Positions 10,089 through 18,255 of a stretch of 64,000 nucleotides of DNA are shown one piece after another. Position 1 is the stretch's first letter. Each line of letters opens with the position of its first letter. A model generated the notes under the pieces. That model worked only from the letters and a program-made list of their open reading frames with translations. It was not told where the DNA came from and did not search any database. The stretch comes from Planctomycetaceae bacterium (GTDB taxonomy: Bacteria; Planctomycetota; Planctomycetia; Planctomycetales; Planctomycetaceae): assembly GCA_024742875.1 (NCBI GenBank), contig JANSXP010000002.1:124001-188000 (forward strand), written 5' to 3'. Made by a program: the position numbers and the translations under genes.

Positions 10089-12038
10089 GTGAGCACCATC
10101 AATCCGACCACCAATACGTCACTGCCGATCGAAGATCAGGATCTAGATCACGGCGTGTGGGATGTTCTGTACGATATGCCAGCCTGGGGAATCAGCCTGC
10201 TGGTTCACATTGGGATCATTGTCGCCCTGATGAGCATCACCTGGGTCATTGAGACTCAGGTTCGTCCGGAAATCACGTCCACCATCGAACCGGAAGAAGT
10301 CCGGCAGGAACAGTTTGTCATCGACACCGAGGTGACCGAAGAAATCGGCAGCCTCAGTGATATGAACATCGTGGGGCCTTCAATGGCCACAGCTCAGGCC
10401 ACCGGCTTCGACAACCACATCGAGCAGGAAGACCGTATCTCCGAAGACATCATTGATCCTCGGGTGCAGTTCCGCGAGCAGATGCCGACGCCCAACGAGG
10501 CAGACATTCTCGAATCCATCGACCTGACCGGCACGACGGAACACGCCGGCGGAACCGCAGGTGCCATCGACCGCATCACTCAGGAAATCGCCGCCTCACT
10601 GCGACAGCGGAAAACACTCGTTGTGTGGCTGATGGATGAATCCGGGTCCATGGAAGAACGCCGCGCAGAAGTGGCCGATCGATTCAAAGGCATTTACGAC
10701 CAGTTGGGCGCTCTGGACGTGGGAGCAGATGAAGCTCTGCGTTCCGCCGTCATCAGTTATGGCAAAGATGTCCACATCCTGCAGGGCGAACCCACCGCCA
10801 GCGTGGAAGACCTCAACAAAGCGGTTGCCTCCATCAAGAACGACCCGTCCGGTCTGGAGAACGTGTTCTCTGCCGTCGACACGGCCGTGAAAAAGTTCCG
10901 CACCGACAAGCGTCGCATGAAGGCCAACATGATGATCGTCATCGTGACGGACGAACGTGGCGATGACTACGCCGCTTTGGAAACGGTTGTTCGCAACTGT
11001 TCGCGGGAAGGTGTCAAGGTATACTGCGTTGGCAACACGTCCGTGTTTGGACGCGAGAAGGGGCTGGTCCATGTGAAGTGGAAGTCGCCCGACGGTGAAG
11101 AATTTGAAGACGATCTGGAAGCCGACATGGGTCCGGAAACCTTCATGGCGGAAGGCATTCAGCTGCCGTTCTGGAATCGCCGTGCCAGTGGCCTCAGTCG
11201 TATGTCGTCCGGCTATGGTCCTTACACCCTCTCTCGACTGTGTGCGGAAACCGGCGGCGTGTTCTTTGTCGCTGCGGACAACAACCGCAACCGATGGGAT
11301 GACACCATCATGCGACAGTACTCGCCCGACTATCGTCCCGCCAAGGATTATATGCGTCAGCTGTCGACCAACGGAGCCAAAGCGGCCCTGGTCAATGCGG
11401 CCCGTCAGACGATGCTGGATGGCAGTTCCGTGCCTTTGCCACAGACCACATTTGCCGCCCAGAATGACAACATTCTGCGACAGCAGATTACTGAGGCTCA
11501 GAAGCCACTGGCGACCCTCGACTATTACCTGCAGCAATTGCACGGCGCACTGGAAGCCGGCGAACGTGACCGCAACAAGCTGGACTCCGATCGCTGGCGT
11601 GCCAGCTACGACCTGGCCATGGGGCGCGTGCTGGCCATGCGTGTGCGAGCGTTCGGCTACAACGCCATGCTGGCGGAAATGAAATCCACACCGAAGACCT
11701 TTGAGAAAGAAGGCAGCAACCAGTGGCGCCTGCAGCCCGCTGGCGAAATCAACGCCGGTGCCACCGTGCGTAAGCTGCACAAAAAGGCGCTCGAATATCT
11801 CAAGCGTGTGATCGACGAACACCCCGGCACACCATGGGCACATCTGGCGTCTGTGGAACTGGGTGACCCGCTGGGCTGGGAGTGGAAAGAACACCGCATC
11901 CAGGTGGCGGCCAACAACATGGGCAATGGCAATAACAACAACCCAAACTCCCCGCAGTTCGCCCCGGAAGAGGAACGTCGCCGTCAGGAGCAGCGTCGAC
12001 GCGAACAGAAGAAAGCACAGTTCAAACCCAAGATCTGA
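10089..12038 (+). CDS. Membrane-anchored vWA-domain protein with TonB-like transmembrane helix
   Basis: 649 residues from the GTG at 10089, chosen because GCGGGGA at 10074-10080 sits 8 bases upstream; the open frame begins at 9993. A single transmembrane helix lies at about 34-54 and contains S36-L-L-V-H40, the SxxxH pattern of TonB. An acidic periplasmic linker (55-175) follows. A von Willebrand factor A domain (about 178-370) has the MIDAS motif D183-E-S185-G-S187. The C-terminal 200 residues are helical and end in an Asn-rich and Arg/Gln/Lys-rich tail. vWA domains bind metal and protein ligands; the partner is unknown. It shares its N-terminal plan with the protein at 31234. Confidence 0.8.
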   Translation: MSTINPTTNTSLPIEDQDLDHGVWDVLYDMPAWGISLLVHIGIIVALMSITWVIETQVRPEITSTIEPEEVRQEQFVIDTEVTEEIGSLSDMNIVGPSMATAQATGFDNHIEQEDRISEDIIDPRVQFREQMPTPNEADILESIDLTGTTEHAGGTAGAIDRITQEIAASLRQRKTLVVWLMDESGSMEERRAEVADRFKGIYDQLGALDVGADEALRSAVISYGKDVHILQGEPTASVEDLNKAVASIKNDPSGLENVFSAVDTAVKKFRTDKRRMKANMMIVIVTDERGDDYAALETVVRNCSREGVKVYCVGNTSVFGREKGLVHVKWKSPDGEEFEDDLEADMGPETFMAEGIQLPFWNRRASGLSRMSSGYGPYTLSRLCAETGGVFFVAADNNRNRWDDTIMRQYSPDYRPAKDYMRQLSTNGAKAALVNAARQTMLDGSSVPLPQTTFAAQNDNILRQQITEAQKPLATLDYYLQQLHGALEAGERDRNKLDSDRWRASYDLAMGRVLAMRVRAFGYNAMLAEMKSTPKTFEKEGSNQWRLQPAGEINAGATVRKLHKKALEYLKRVIDEHPGTPWAHLASVELGDPLGWEWKEHRIQVAANNMGNGNNNNPNSPQFAPEEERRRQEQRRREQKKAQFKPKI

Positions 12039-12066
12039 TGGGGCAGAACTGTTTGCAAACTCGGCG

Positions 12067-12095
12067 ACGCCCGGCCTCGACGCCGGGCGTTGTCA
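12067..12095 (+). terminator. Likely terminator of the vWA gene
   Basis: ACGCCCGGC (12067-12075) pairs perfectly with GCCGGGCGT (12082-12090) across a 6-base loop, 29 bases after the vWA stop. The following sequence TTGTC has only a weak T-run, so a stabilising 3' hairpin is also possible. Confidence 0.55.
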
Positions 12096-12194
12096 TGCGC
12101 GAATGATGCTGTGCACGACTGGCGAGTCCCACCTCAGCGAGGACGGACTTCTGCCAGCACAGAGTCCGCGTGACAGCCGATACAAACCGTCGCG

Positions 12195-13043
12195 TCAGTG
12201 AGCCGCCTGCTCCAGCAGTGCAGCAATCTGCGGGTGCCCGCACTCTCTGGCCCAGTCAGCGGCCGTACCGTCAAAAATCTGATCACGGATCATTCGATCT
12301 GCGCCCAGGCACAGCAGCGTCTTCACGGTATCAGCGCTGCCTGAGACCACCGCCTGATGCAGGGGCGTTGAATGAGCATGCAGCCCTGGCGGATTGAAGG
12401 CATTCAGATCCGCAACCGTGTCCCCCAGCAGTGCGACAGCCTGCGCCTGGCCGTTGATCGCCGCCATCACGAGTGCCTCCTGCAGCAAATTGGCTCCGGC
12501 ACCACCCTGCATCACTCGCACGTCCTCAACGCGCCCCAGACCAGCCGCCACCGGCAGCGTCAGATCAGCTCCAGACGCCAGCAGCGCCTCACAGGCGGCG
12601 GTTTCCCGATGCGCCAAACTGGACTGCATGCCGGAGTTGGGATCGGCGCCATGGCGGACCAGCGCACGGCACATATCCGCCTGATGACCGGATTCACGCG
12701 CTACGCAGCCGGACGCCACCAAAGCCAGGGTGTAGTTCAGTACCTCGGGCAGATCGTTGACGCCCGCCGTCAGGGAAGCCGTCGCCACAACTTCAATCAC
12801 CTCCACCACATTGGGCGGAAGCTGGCGACGGCGAATGGGATTTTCCGCCACAAACCACAACAGACGCGGACTGGCAAAATAGTCGCCGGCGAACTGCCCG
12901 TCCTCTGCGGCCGTTTGCGTGAGCAACTGCGGATGGTCGTGCAGCCATTGTTTCAGCTGTTCCGCCTGGCCGTCATCCATCAGTTGCACGGCCTGCCGAA
13001 AAAGGGGGTCGTCGATCTGAACCTGTTTGGGTGCGTTATTCAC
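12195..13043 (-). CDS. Ankyrin-repeat protein
   Basis: About 282 residues. I prefer the GTG at 13043 because GGAG lies 9 bases upstream; a GTG at 13058 in the same frame is possible. The C-terminal half has ankyrin repeats, clearest in the last two: HSTPLHQAVVSGSADTVKTL and the following GADRMIRDQIFDGTAADWA unit. Earlier, more diverged units occur from about residue 100. There is no signal peptide or membrane segment, so it is probably a cytoplasmic protein-binding scaffold. It is divergent from argS with about 190 bases between. No specific partner can be inferred. Confidence 0.75.
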   Translation of the reverse strand: MNNAPKQVQIDDPLFRQAVQLMDDGQAEQLKQWLHDHPQLLTQTAAEDGQFAGDYFASPRLLWFVAENPIRRRQLPPNVVEVIEVVATASLTAGVNDLPEVLNYTLALVASGCVARESGHQADMCRALVRHGADPNSGMQSSLAHRETAACEALLASGADLTLPVAAGLGRVEDVRVMQGGAGANLLQEALVMAAINGQAQAVALLGDTVADLNAFNPPGLHAHSTPLHQAVVSGSADTVKTLLCLGADRMIRDQIFDGTAADWARECGHPQIAALLEQAAH

Positions 13044-13236
13044 GGTTTGTTTCTCCACGGCGAATCGGCGTAGTGCGTCTCGGCTGGGCCTGCCTCGTGA
13101 TAACTTCCCGGCTGTCGCGTGTCACGCGGTCCGAACCCAACAGACAATAGGTATTCCCGATTGCCTGGCCTTGCAACCGGGGCCAGGGGCCGCGACCATC
13201 CGCCTTTTCCGCCCTTTGCCGACGCAAACTGCCCTT

Positions 13237-15192
13237 ATGAGTATTCTGCAAGAACTGAAGACACGCTTCGCCGCCGCCCTGGAGCCGCTCACCGACGATG
13301 TTGAGCCACTGCTGGAGATGATTCGGGCGTCAGCAGACCCCAAATTCGGCGACTTTCAGGCCAATTGCGCCATGCCTTTGGGCAAAAAGGCGGGGCGACC
13401 ACCACGCGATGTGGCGGCGGACATCGTGGAACGACTGCAGCTGGACGACTTTTGTGAGCCGCCGGAAGTAGCCGGCCCGGGCTTTATCAACCTGAGACTG
13501 AAAGACGACTGGATTGCCGCTCGGCTGGCCGCCATTGCGGGCGATGACCGACTGGGTGTGGCCCCCACAGACAAGCCCCGGCACGTGGTGGTGGACTTCT
13601 CGTCTCCCAACGTGGCCAAGCCTATGCACGTGGGTCACCTGAGAAGCTCGGTGATCGGCGATGCGATTTGTCGCACACTGAAGTTCGCCGGTCACAGGGT
13701 CACCAGTGACAACCACATTGGCGACTGGGGCACGCAGTTTGGCATGATCATTTATGGTTATCGCCACTTCGTGAATGCCGAGCAGTACGCGGCCGATCCG
13801 GTGAGCGAACTGGCAAGACTGTACCGACTGGTCAATCAGGTGTCGGACTATCACAGTGCCACCGCGAAGCTACCCACCCTGCAGTCCGACCTGGAGCAGC
13901 ACCAGCAGGCGCTGGCAAATGCTGAAGCGGCCGCCGACCCCGCCGACAAAAAGGCAAAGAAGAAACTGAAGAGCCTGCGGAAGGCGGTGGCGTCCACAGA
14001 AGAAAACATCACAAGCGCGAAGAAAAAAATCAGCAGCGTCGCCGATGACGCTGACCTGCAGGCTCTGGCCGCCGCCCATCCGGATATTGCCAGATTGGCA
14101 CGGCTGGAAACCTCGAAGCTGCATGCCGGCGATGCGGACAACCAAAAACTGTGGGACGAATTTCTGCCCGCCTGTCTGGCCGCGCTGGATCAGGTGTATG
14201 CCCGCCTGGATGTGTCGTTCGACCTGACGCTGGGCGAAAGTTTTTACAATCCCATGCTGCCGGGCGTTGTCGACAGTCTCAAAGAAAAAGGACTGGCAAC
14301 CGACAGTGAAGGGGCCACGTGTGTGTTTGTGGAAGGCAACGACGCGCCATTCATCGTGCAAAAATCGGACGGGGCCTATACATACGCGACAACCGACCTG
14401 GCCACGATTCAGTATCGGGCCGACGAGCTGCAGGCCGATGAGGCGCTGTATGTGGTCGACGCCAGGCAGTCAGAGCACTTTAATCTCCTGTTTCAAACCG
14501 CTGCGATGTGGGGGTACGACAGGATGACGTTTCGACACGTCAGCTTTGGTACCGTGATGGGCAAAGGCGGCAAGCCGTTTAAGACACGCTCCGGATCCAA
14601 CATCGGCCTGGAAAGTCTGATTGACGAAGCCGAACAGCGAGCCCGCATTGTGGTCGATGAAAATGACAGGGAACGTCAGGCGCTCAACGATCAGCAGCGG
14701 TCAGATGTCGCCAAAATCGTGGGCACCGGCGGCATCAAATACGCCGATCTGCATCACAACCGGGACAGTGACTATGTGTTCGACTGGGACAAGATGCTGG
14801 CCAAGAGCGGTGACACGGCCACATACATGCAGTACGCCTACGCACGGATCTGCGGCATCTTTGCCGAACTGAACATTGACCGGACCACGTTCGCCAGCGA
14901 CCGGGCAACCGTGTTGCTCACGCAGCCTCCCGAACGCGCTCTGGCGCTGCAGCTGCTGCAGTTTGATCAGGCCATTGACGGTGTGCTGGCCGAATATCGC
15001 CCCAATCAGCTGACCGCATGGCTGTTTGAAACGGCAGGCAAATTCAGTTCGTTTTATGCCCACCCGGAATGTTCGGTCAAAGGGGCAACCGGTGAACTGC
15101 AGCAAAGTCGACTGGTGCTGTGCGATGTGATGGCACGGGCCCTGAAGACCGGGCTGTCACTGCTGGGCATTCAAACGGCAGACGTGATGTAA
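13237..15192 (+). CDS. argS: Arginine--tRNA ligase
   Basis: 651 residues from the ATG at 13237; the frame is open further upstream but homology starts at SILQELKTRF. This class I synthetase charges tRNA-Arg. The N-terminal additional domain (1-115) is followed by the HIGH-type motif H131-V-G-H134 in VDFSSPNVAKPMHVGHLRSS. The KMSK-like region MGKGGKPFKTRSG lies near 440-455, and the helical anticodon-binding domain ends in GLSLLGIQTADVM. An unusual Lys/Ala/Glu-rich segment at about 210-280 looks like a helical hairpin inserted in the catalytic domain. cmoA follows 17 bases downstream, so both tRNA-related genes are probably one transcript. Confidence 0.95.
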   Translation: MSILQELKTRFAAALEPLTDDVEPLLEMIRASADPKFGDFQANCAMPLGKKAGRPPRDVAADIVERLQLDDFCEPPEVAGPGFINLRLKDDWIAARLAAIAGDDRLGVAPTDKPRHVVVDFSSPNVAKPMHVGHLRSSVIGDAICRTLKFAGHRVTSDNHIGDWGTQFGMIIYGYRHFVNAEQYAADPVSELARLYRLVNQVSDYHSATAKLPTLQSDLEQHQQALANAEAAADPADKKAKKKLKSLRKAVASTEENITSAKKKISSVADDADLQALAAAHPDIARLARLETSKLHAGDADNQKLWDEFLPACLAALDQVYARLDVSFDLTLGESFYNPMLPGVVDSLKEKGLATDSEGATCVFVEGNDAPFIVQKSDGAYTYATTDLATIQYRADELQADEALYVVDARQSEHFNLLFQTAAMWGYDRMTFRHVSFGTVMGKGGKPFKTRSGSNIGLESLIDEAEQRARIVVDENDRERQALNDQQRSDVAKIVGTGGIKYADLHHNRDSDYVFDWDKMLAKSGDTATYMQYAYARICGIFAELNIDRTTFASDRATVLLTQPPERALALQLLQFDQAIDGVLAEYRPNQLTAWLFETAGKFSSFYAHPECSVKGATGELQQSRLVLCDVMARALKTGLSLLGIQTADVM

Positions 15193-15209
15193 GACGGCAG
15201 GACCCGCTT

Positions 15210-15932
15210 ATGAACCAGGATCGCATCTATTCTGCCCCACTGAAGAACGTGGGAGACTTTGAATTCGACGATGCGGTGGCCGACGTGTTCCCCGACATGA
15301 TTCGCCGCTCGGTTCCCGGCTATGGTTCCATGCTGACAATGATTGCGCAGTGCGGTGAGCGCTTCGGTCAGCCGGACACTCATATCTACGACCTGGGTTG
15401 TTCACTGGGAGCCGGCACGCTTTTGCTGCGGGAGCACGCCCCGGCCGCGGCGAAAATCGTGGCGGTCGATAGTTCGGCCGCCATGATCAGTCGACTGGAC
15501 GGCATTCTCGCCGCACAGTCTCAGCCCGGACCGGTGGAAACACGGCTGGCCGACATTCGGGACATGCCCATCTCCAGCGCATCACTGTGCGTGCTGAACC
15601 TGACGCTGCAGTTTCTCTGTGTCGAAGACCGCACGCCGCTGCTCGAGAAAATCGCGGCGGGCACACACCCCGGAGGCGCGCTGCTGCTGTCAGAGAAGAT
15701 TTGCTTTCAGGACGAGACGCAGCAGCAACTGATGACGGACCTGCACCACGATTTCAAACGGGCGCACGGATACAGTGATCTGGAGATTGCACAAAAGCGG
15801 ACAGCCATCGAAAACCGACTGGTGCCGGAAACACTGGAGGCGCACATAGAGCGCTTGCAGGCCGTCGGTTATCGGACCGTCACTCCCTGGTTTCAGTGCT
15901 TCACCTTTGCTTCACTGCTTGCTGTGAAGTAG
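15210..15932 (+). CDS. cmoA: Carboxy-S-adenosyl-L-methionine synthase
   Basis: 240 residues from the ATG at 15210. The N-terminus (FEFDDAVADVFPDMIRRSVPGY) is the characteristic CmoA opening, and the Rossmann SAM-binding motif is YDLGCSLGAGT near residue 65. CmoA converts SAM and prephenate into carboxy-SAM, which CmoB uses to make 5-oxyacetyl-uridine at the tRNA wobble position. The length is close to the family norm. It directly follows argS. cmoB is not in this window, so the downstream half of the pathway must be elsewhere or replaced. The call is confident because of the conserved N-terminal block. Confidence 0.9.
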   Translation: MNQDRIYSAPLKNVGDFEFDDAVADVFPDMIRRSVPGYGSMLTMIAQCGERFGQPDTHIYDLGCSLGAGTLLLREHAPAAAKIVAVDSSAAMISRLDGILAAQSQPGPVETRLADIRDMPISSASLCVLNLTLQFLCVEDRTPLLEKIAAGTHPGGALLLSEKICFQDETQQQLMTDLHHDFKRAHGYSDLEIAQKRTAIENRLVPETLEAHIERLQAVGYRTVTPWFQCFTFASLLAVK

Positions 15933-16018
15933 ACGTTTCGCCATGATGAGACGCATTAACGCCATCACCAGCAACAGCCTCCACTTTAGCCCACCCACCG
16001 ATCACAGAAAGCAGCCCT

Positions 16019-16804
16019 ATGTTTGGAATGAATCGGCAGGAATCCGCAGACTCACCGCTTGATCGACGCAGCGTGCTGAAAGGATCTCTGGCCGCGAGCG
16101 CCGCGGCGGCAGTTTCCAGTCTGGCGTCCACCGCAACGGCCAGCCCGGCTACGACTCGTTCAGATTCCCCCGCCAGCGCCAAAGTGATTCTCTTTCAGGG
16201 AGACAGCATCACCGACGCCGGGCGAGACCGCAAACGCCAGGGCACCAATGACAGCCGATCGCTGGGTCGCGGCTATCCAGCGTTCGTGGCGGCTGACCTG
16301 CTGTCGGAGAAACCAGCGCACGGTTATCAAATTCACAACCGCGGCATCAGCGGCAACAAAGTGCCGGATCTGAAAAAGCGGTGGGAGGCCGACTGCCTGC
16401 AGCTCAAACCCGAAGTCCTCAGCATCCTGATTGGTGTCAACGACATCTGGCACAAGCTCAATGGCCGCTATGACGGCACAGTGGAAGACTACGAAAAGGG
16501 CTACCACGATCTGCTCGTGGAAACGCAGGCGGCATTGCCGGAAACCACCATCGTGATTTGCGAACCCTTTGTGCTGCGATGTGGAGCGGTCAACGACAAG
16601 TGGTTTCCGGAGTTTGACCAGCGGCGCGAAGCAGCCCGATCGATTGCTGACAGCATGGGCCTTTTGCTGGTTCCCTTCCAGGAGATGTTTGACAAAGCGT
16701 GCGCGGATGTGCCGGCCAGCTACTGGGCGGGCGACGGCGTGCACCCCACACTGGCCGGACACGCCCTGATGGCGGCCGCGTGGCGAAAAGTGGTTGGCAT
16801 CTAG
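16019..16804 (+). CDS. Exported SGNH/GDSL hydrolase
   Basis: 261 residues. The N-terminus has a Tat-like signal: R16-R17 in DRRSVLKG, then an Ala-rich hydrophobic segment ending near ATASPA (about 43). The SGNH blocks are visible: GDSITDAGRD with the nucleophile S63, the Gly block region, GVNDIWH near 139-145 (block III Asn), and GDGVHPT near 239-245 with the catalytic Asp/His. It would be a periplasmic or secreted esterase, likely removing acyl groups from a polysaccharide. The ATG at 16028 (MNRQESAD) is an alternative start. The gene is convergent with the NUDIX gene. Confidence 0.85.
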   Translation: MFGMNRQESADSPLDRRSVLKGSLAASAAAAVSSLASTATASPATTRSDSPASAKVILFQGDSITDAGRDRKRQGTNDSRSLGRGYPAFVAADLLSEKPAHGYQIHNRGISGNKVPDLKKRWEADCLQLKPEVLSILIGVNDIWHKLNGRYDGTVEDYEKGYHDLLVETQAALPETTIVICEPFVLRCGAVNDKWFPEFDQRREAARSIADSMGLLLVPFQEMFDKACADVPASYWAGDGVHPTLAGHALMAAAWRKVVGI

Positions 16805-16872
16805 CCCGACCTCTTTCGCAAATCCCAGACGTAAGTGCGGCGACGCACCGCGCTGGCGCAGGAATTTGTCAG

Positions 16873-17436
16873 CTACGAGTGATCGCTCAGCACGTCGATC
16901 CAGCGTCTCTGGATCAACAGGCAGGTGGGCGCGTGTGTGATGCGGCCATCGCACACGGCCGCATACGCATCGGTCAGTGTCATGCGAACCGGTTCAATCA
17001 ACTCGGTGCCTTCCGGCTGCGCGTCCTCAAAAGTCAGATCGGTGGCCAGAAACAGGACGGTGGGGGAAACGACGCTGGCGGTGAACGGGTCAATCGTGGT
17101 GAGCTGCTGCCAGCTGGCCGCGCGAATGCCCAGTTCCTCATGCAGTTCGCGCGACGCACACTCCATCGCCTCTTCGCCAGGCTCGCGTCCGCCGCTGACT
17201 GCTTCGAGCGTAACACGACCAACAGCATAGTGAAACTCGCGGGTGAGGATCACGTCGTCCCCGTCGATCGCCAGCACGCACACCCCTGGTTTGATCGTCA
17301 CTACACTGTGCGTGCCTGGCAAGCCGTCCGGTCGGATCACGTCGTCTTTACGGACACTCAGCCAGGGGTCGCTGTATTCGTCAGTGGTCTTCAGCACGGT
17401 CCAGGGACCGTGCTGCTTTCGGTTGTCATCCGTCAT
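16873..17436 (-). CDS. NUDIX hydrolase, ADP-ribose pyrophosphatase-like
   Basis: 187 residues from the ATG at 17436, which has GAAGG 8 bases upstream; a GTG at 17445 in frame is less likely. The Nudix box is seen in GGREPGEEAMECASRELHEE followed by LGIRA, with the REXXEE metal-binding core. The preceding region (VLTREFHYAVGRVTLEAVSG) matches the ADP-ribose / NDP-sugar pyrophosphatase branch. It would hydrolyse nucleoside-diphosphate derivatives in the cytoplasm. A perfect 16-bp palindrome lies just upstream at 17468-17483. The exact substrate is not determined by sequence. Confidence 0.85.
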   Translation of the reverse strand: MTDDNRKQHGPWTVLKTTDEYSDPWLSVRKDDVIRPDGLPGTHSVVTIKPGVCVLAIDGDDVILTREFHYAVGRVTLEAVSGGREPGEEAMECASRELHEELGIRAASWQQLTTIDPFTASVVSPTVLFLATDLTFEDAQPEGTELIEPVRMTLTDAYAAVCDGRITHAPTCLLIQRRWIDVLSDHS

Positions 17437-17822
17437 ACCAAACACCTTCGTGACGTCTCATCAGGTCGATCACACGTGTGATCAGAATGAACGTTGCTGT
17501 GTGTCATCTGTCTCACACCCGGAAAACAGTCAGTTTTCCACAAATCATTGGCAGACAACAGCTTAGCAGAAAACCGACAGTCAACAGTCGGCAGCCGGCA
17601 TCGCATTCGCCTTTTCTCGTAGTCACTGGCACACAGCCAATAACCTCGGAAGGAACTGAGTTTTGATAGCAGTCAGCCGCATCGCACTGCAGCAGCTGCA
17701 CACAAACATCTTTGTTCCGCAGCGGACACTCGTCGACTCACCACGGAGCATGGCCGGTCGCACGGTTCGCTGCGGGACAGGATGTCTGACAACCTCAACT
17801 GTTCGAAAAAAGGAATCACGAC
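17437..17822. other. Divergent intergenic region with two inverted repeats
   Basis: 386 bases separating the NUDIX gene and the small secreted-protein gene. It contains the perfect palindrome at 17468-17483 and the inverted repeat GGAAAAC-N5-GTTTTCC at 17521-17539. No additional gene is supported. Confidence 0.6.
17468..17483. promoter_or_regulatory. Perfect 16-bp palindrome, possible operator
   Basis: GATCACACGTGTGATC is a perfect dyad 32 bases upstream of the preferred NUDIX start. Its size and position suit a dimeric repressor or activator site. The protein that binds it is unknown. Confidence 0.5.
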
Positions 17823-18149
17823 ATGAAAAATACACTGATGATCATGCTGGCGGCCGGTGGGATGTTTCTCGCGACCTCTGCAGAAGCCAACGCTCAGAGC
17901 TGGCGAACTCGGAGTTCAGGCTTTGGCATTTCACTGAATTACGGCAATCCCGGCTACGGGTACAATGGCTATCGTGGCAGCTACCGCGGCCTGAACCAGG
18001 GCTACCTGCCTGGCTACGGCTATGGTCATGGCATTGGCTACAGCGACTTTGGACGCAGCCGCTATCCGGTATACAACAACTACCGTGTGCCGTCGTATCG
18101 CTATGTCGCACCGCGTCGCTACGACTATGGATGTCGCTACGGCTACTAA
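17823..18149 (+). CDS. Small secreted Gly/Tyr/Arg-rich protein
   Basis: 108 residues. The signal peptide is clear (KNTLMIMLAAGGMFLATSAEANAQ, cleavage near residue 25). The mature part is a low-complexity Gly-Tyr-Arg sequence with repeated GYG, YNGY and YRG units and ends in YGCRYGY. AGGAATCACGAC before the ATG contains a good ribosome-binding site. It is followed by a strong terminator. Short exported Gly/Tyr proteins occur in planctomycetes and may take part in the cell surface or matrix, but I do not recognise a defined family. Confidence 0.7.
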   Translation: MKNTLMIMLAAGGMFLATSAEANAQSWRTRSSGFGISLNYGNPGYGYNGYRGSYRGLNQGYLPGYGYGHGIGYSDFGRSRYPVYNNYRVPSYRYVAPRRYDYGCRYGY

Positions 18150-18221
18150 GCCGGCGGCACACGCCGGTCACCAAAATGGTCACTCACCAGTCGACTGACC
18201 GATTGACAGATTCTCAACTCT

Positions 18222-18255
18222 GACTGATTCGCCCTGCGGCGGGTCAGTCTTTTTT
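18222..18255 (+). terminator. Terminator after the small secreted-protein gene
   Basis: GACTGA (18222-18227) pairs with TCAGTC (18244-18249), extended by CGCC/GGCG, and is followed by a run of T residues to 18255. The hairpin overlaps the last codons of the convergent sulfatase gene. Confidence 0.8.

Noticed and set aside
10596-11894. 432-codon minus-strand open frame opposite the vWA gene
   Set aside because: It lies fully antisense to a gene with a clear vWA domain; it has no family motif and is explained by codon bias of the GC-rich opposite strand.
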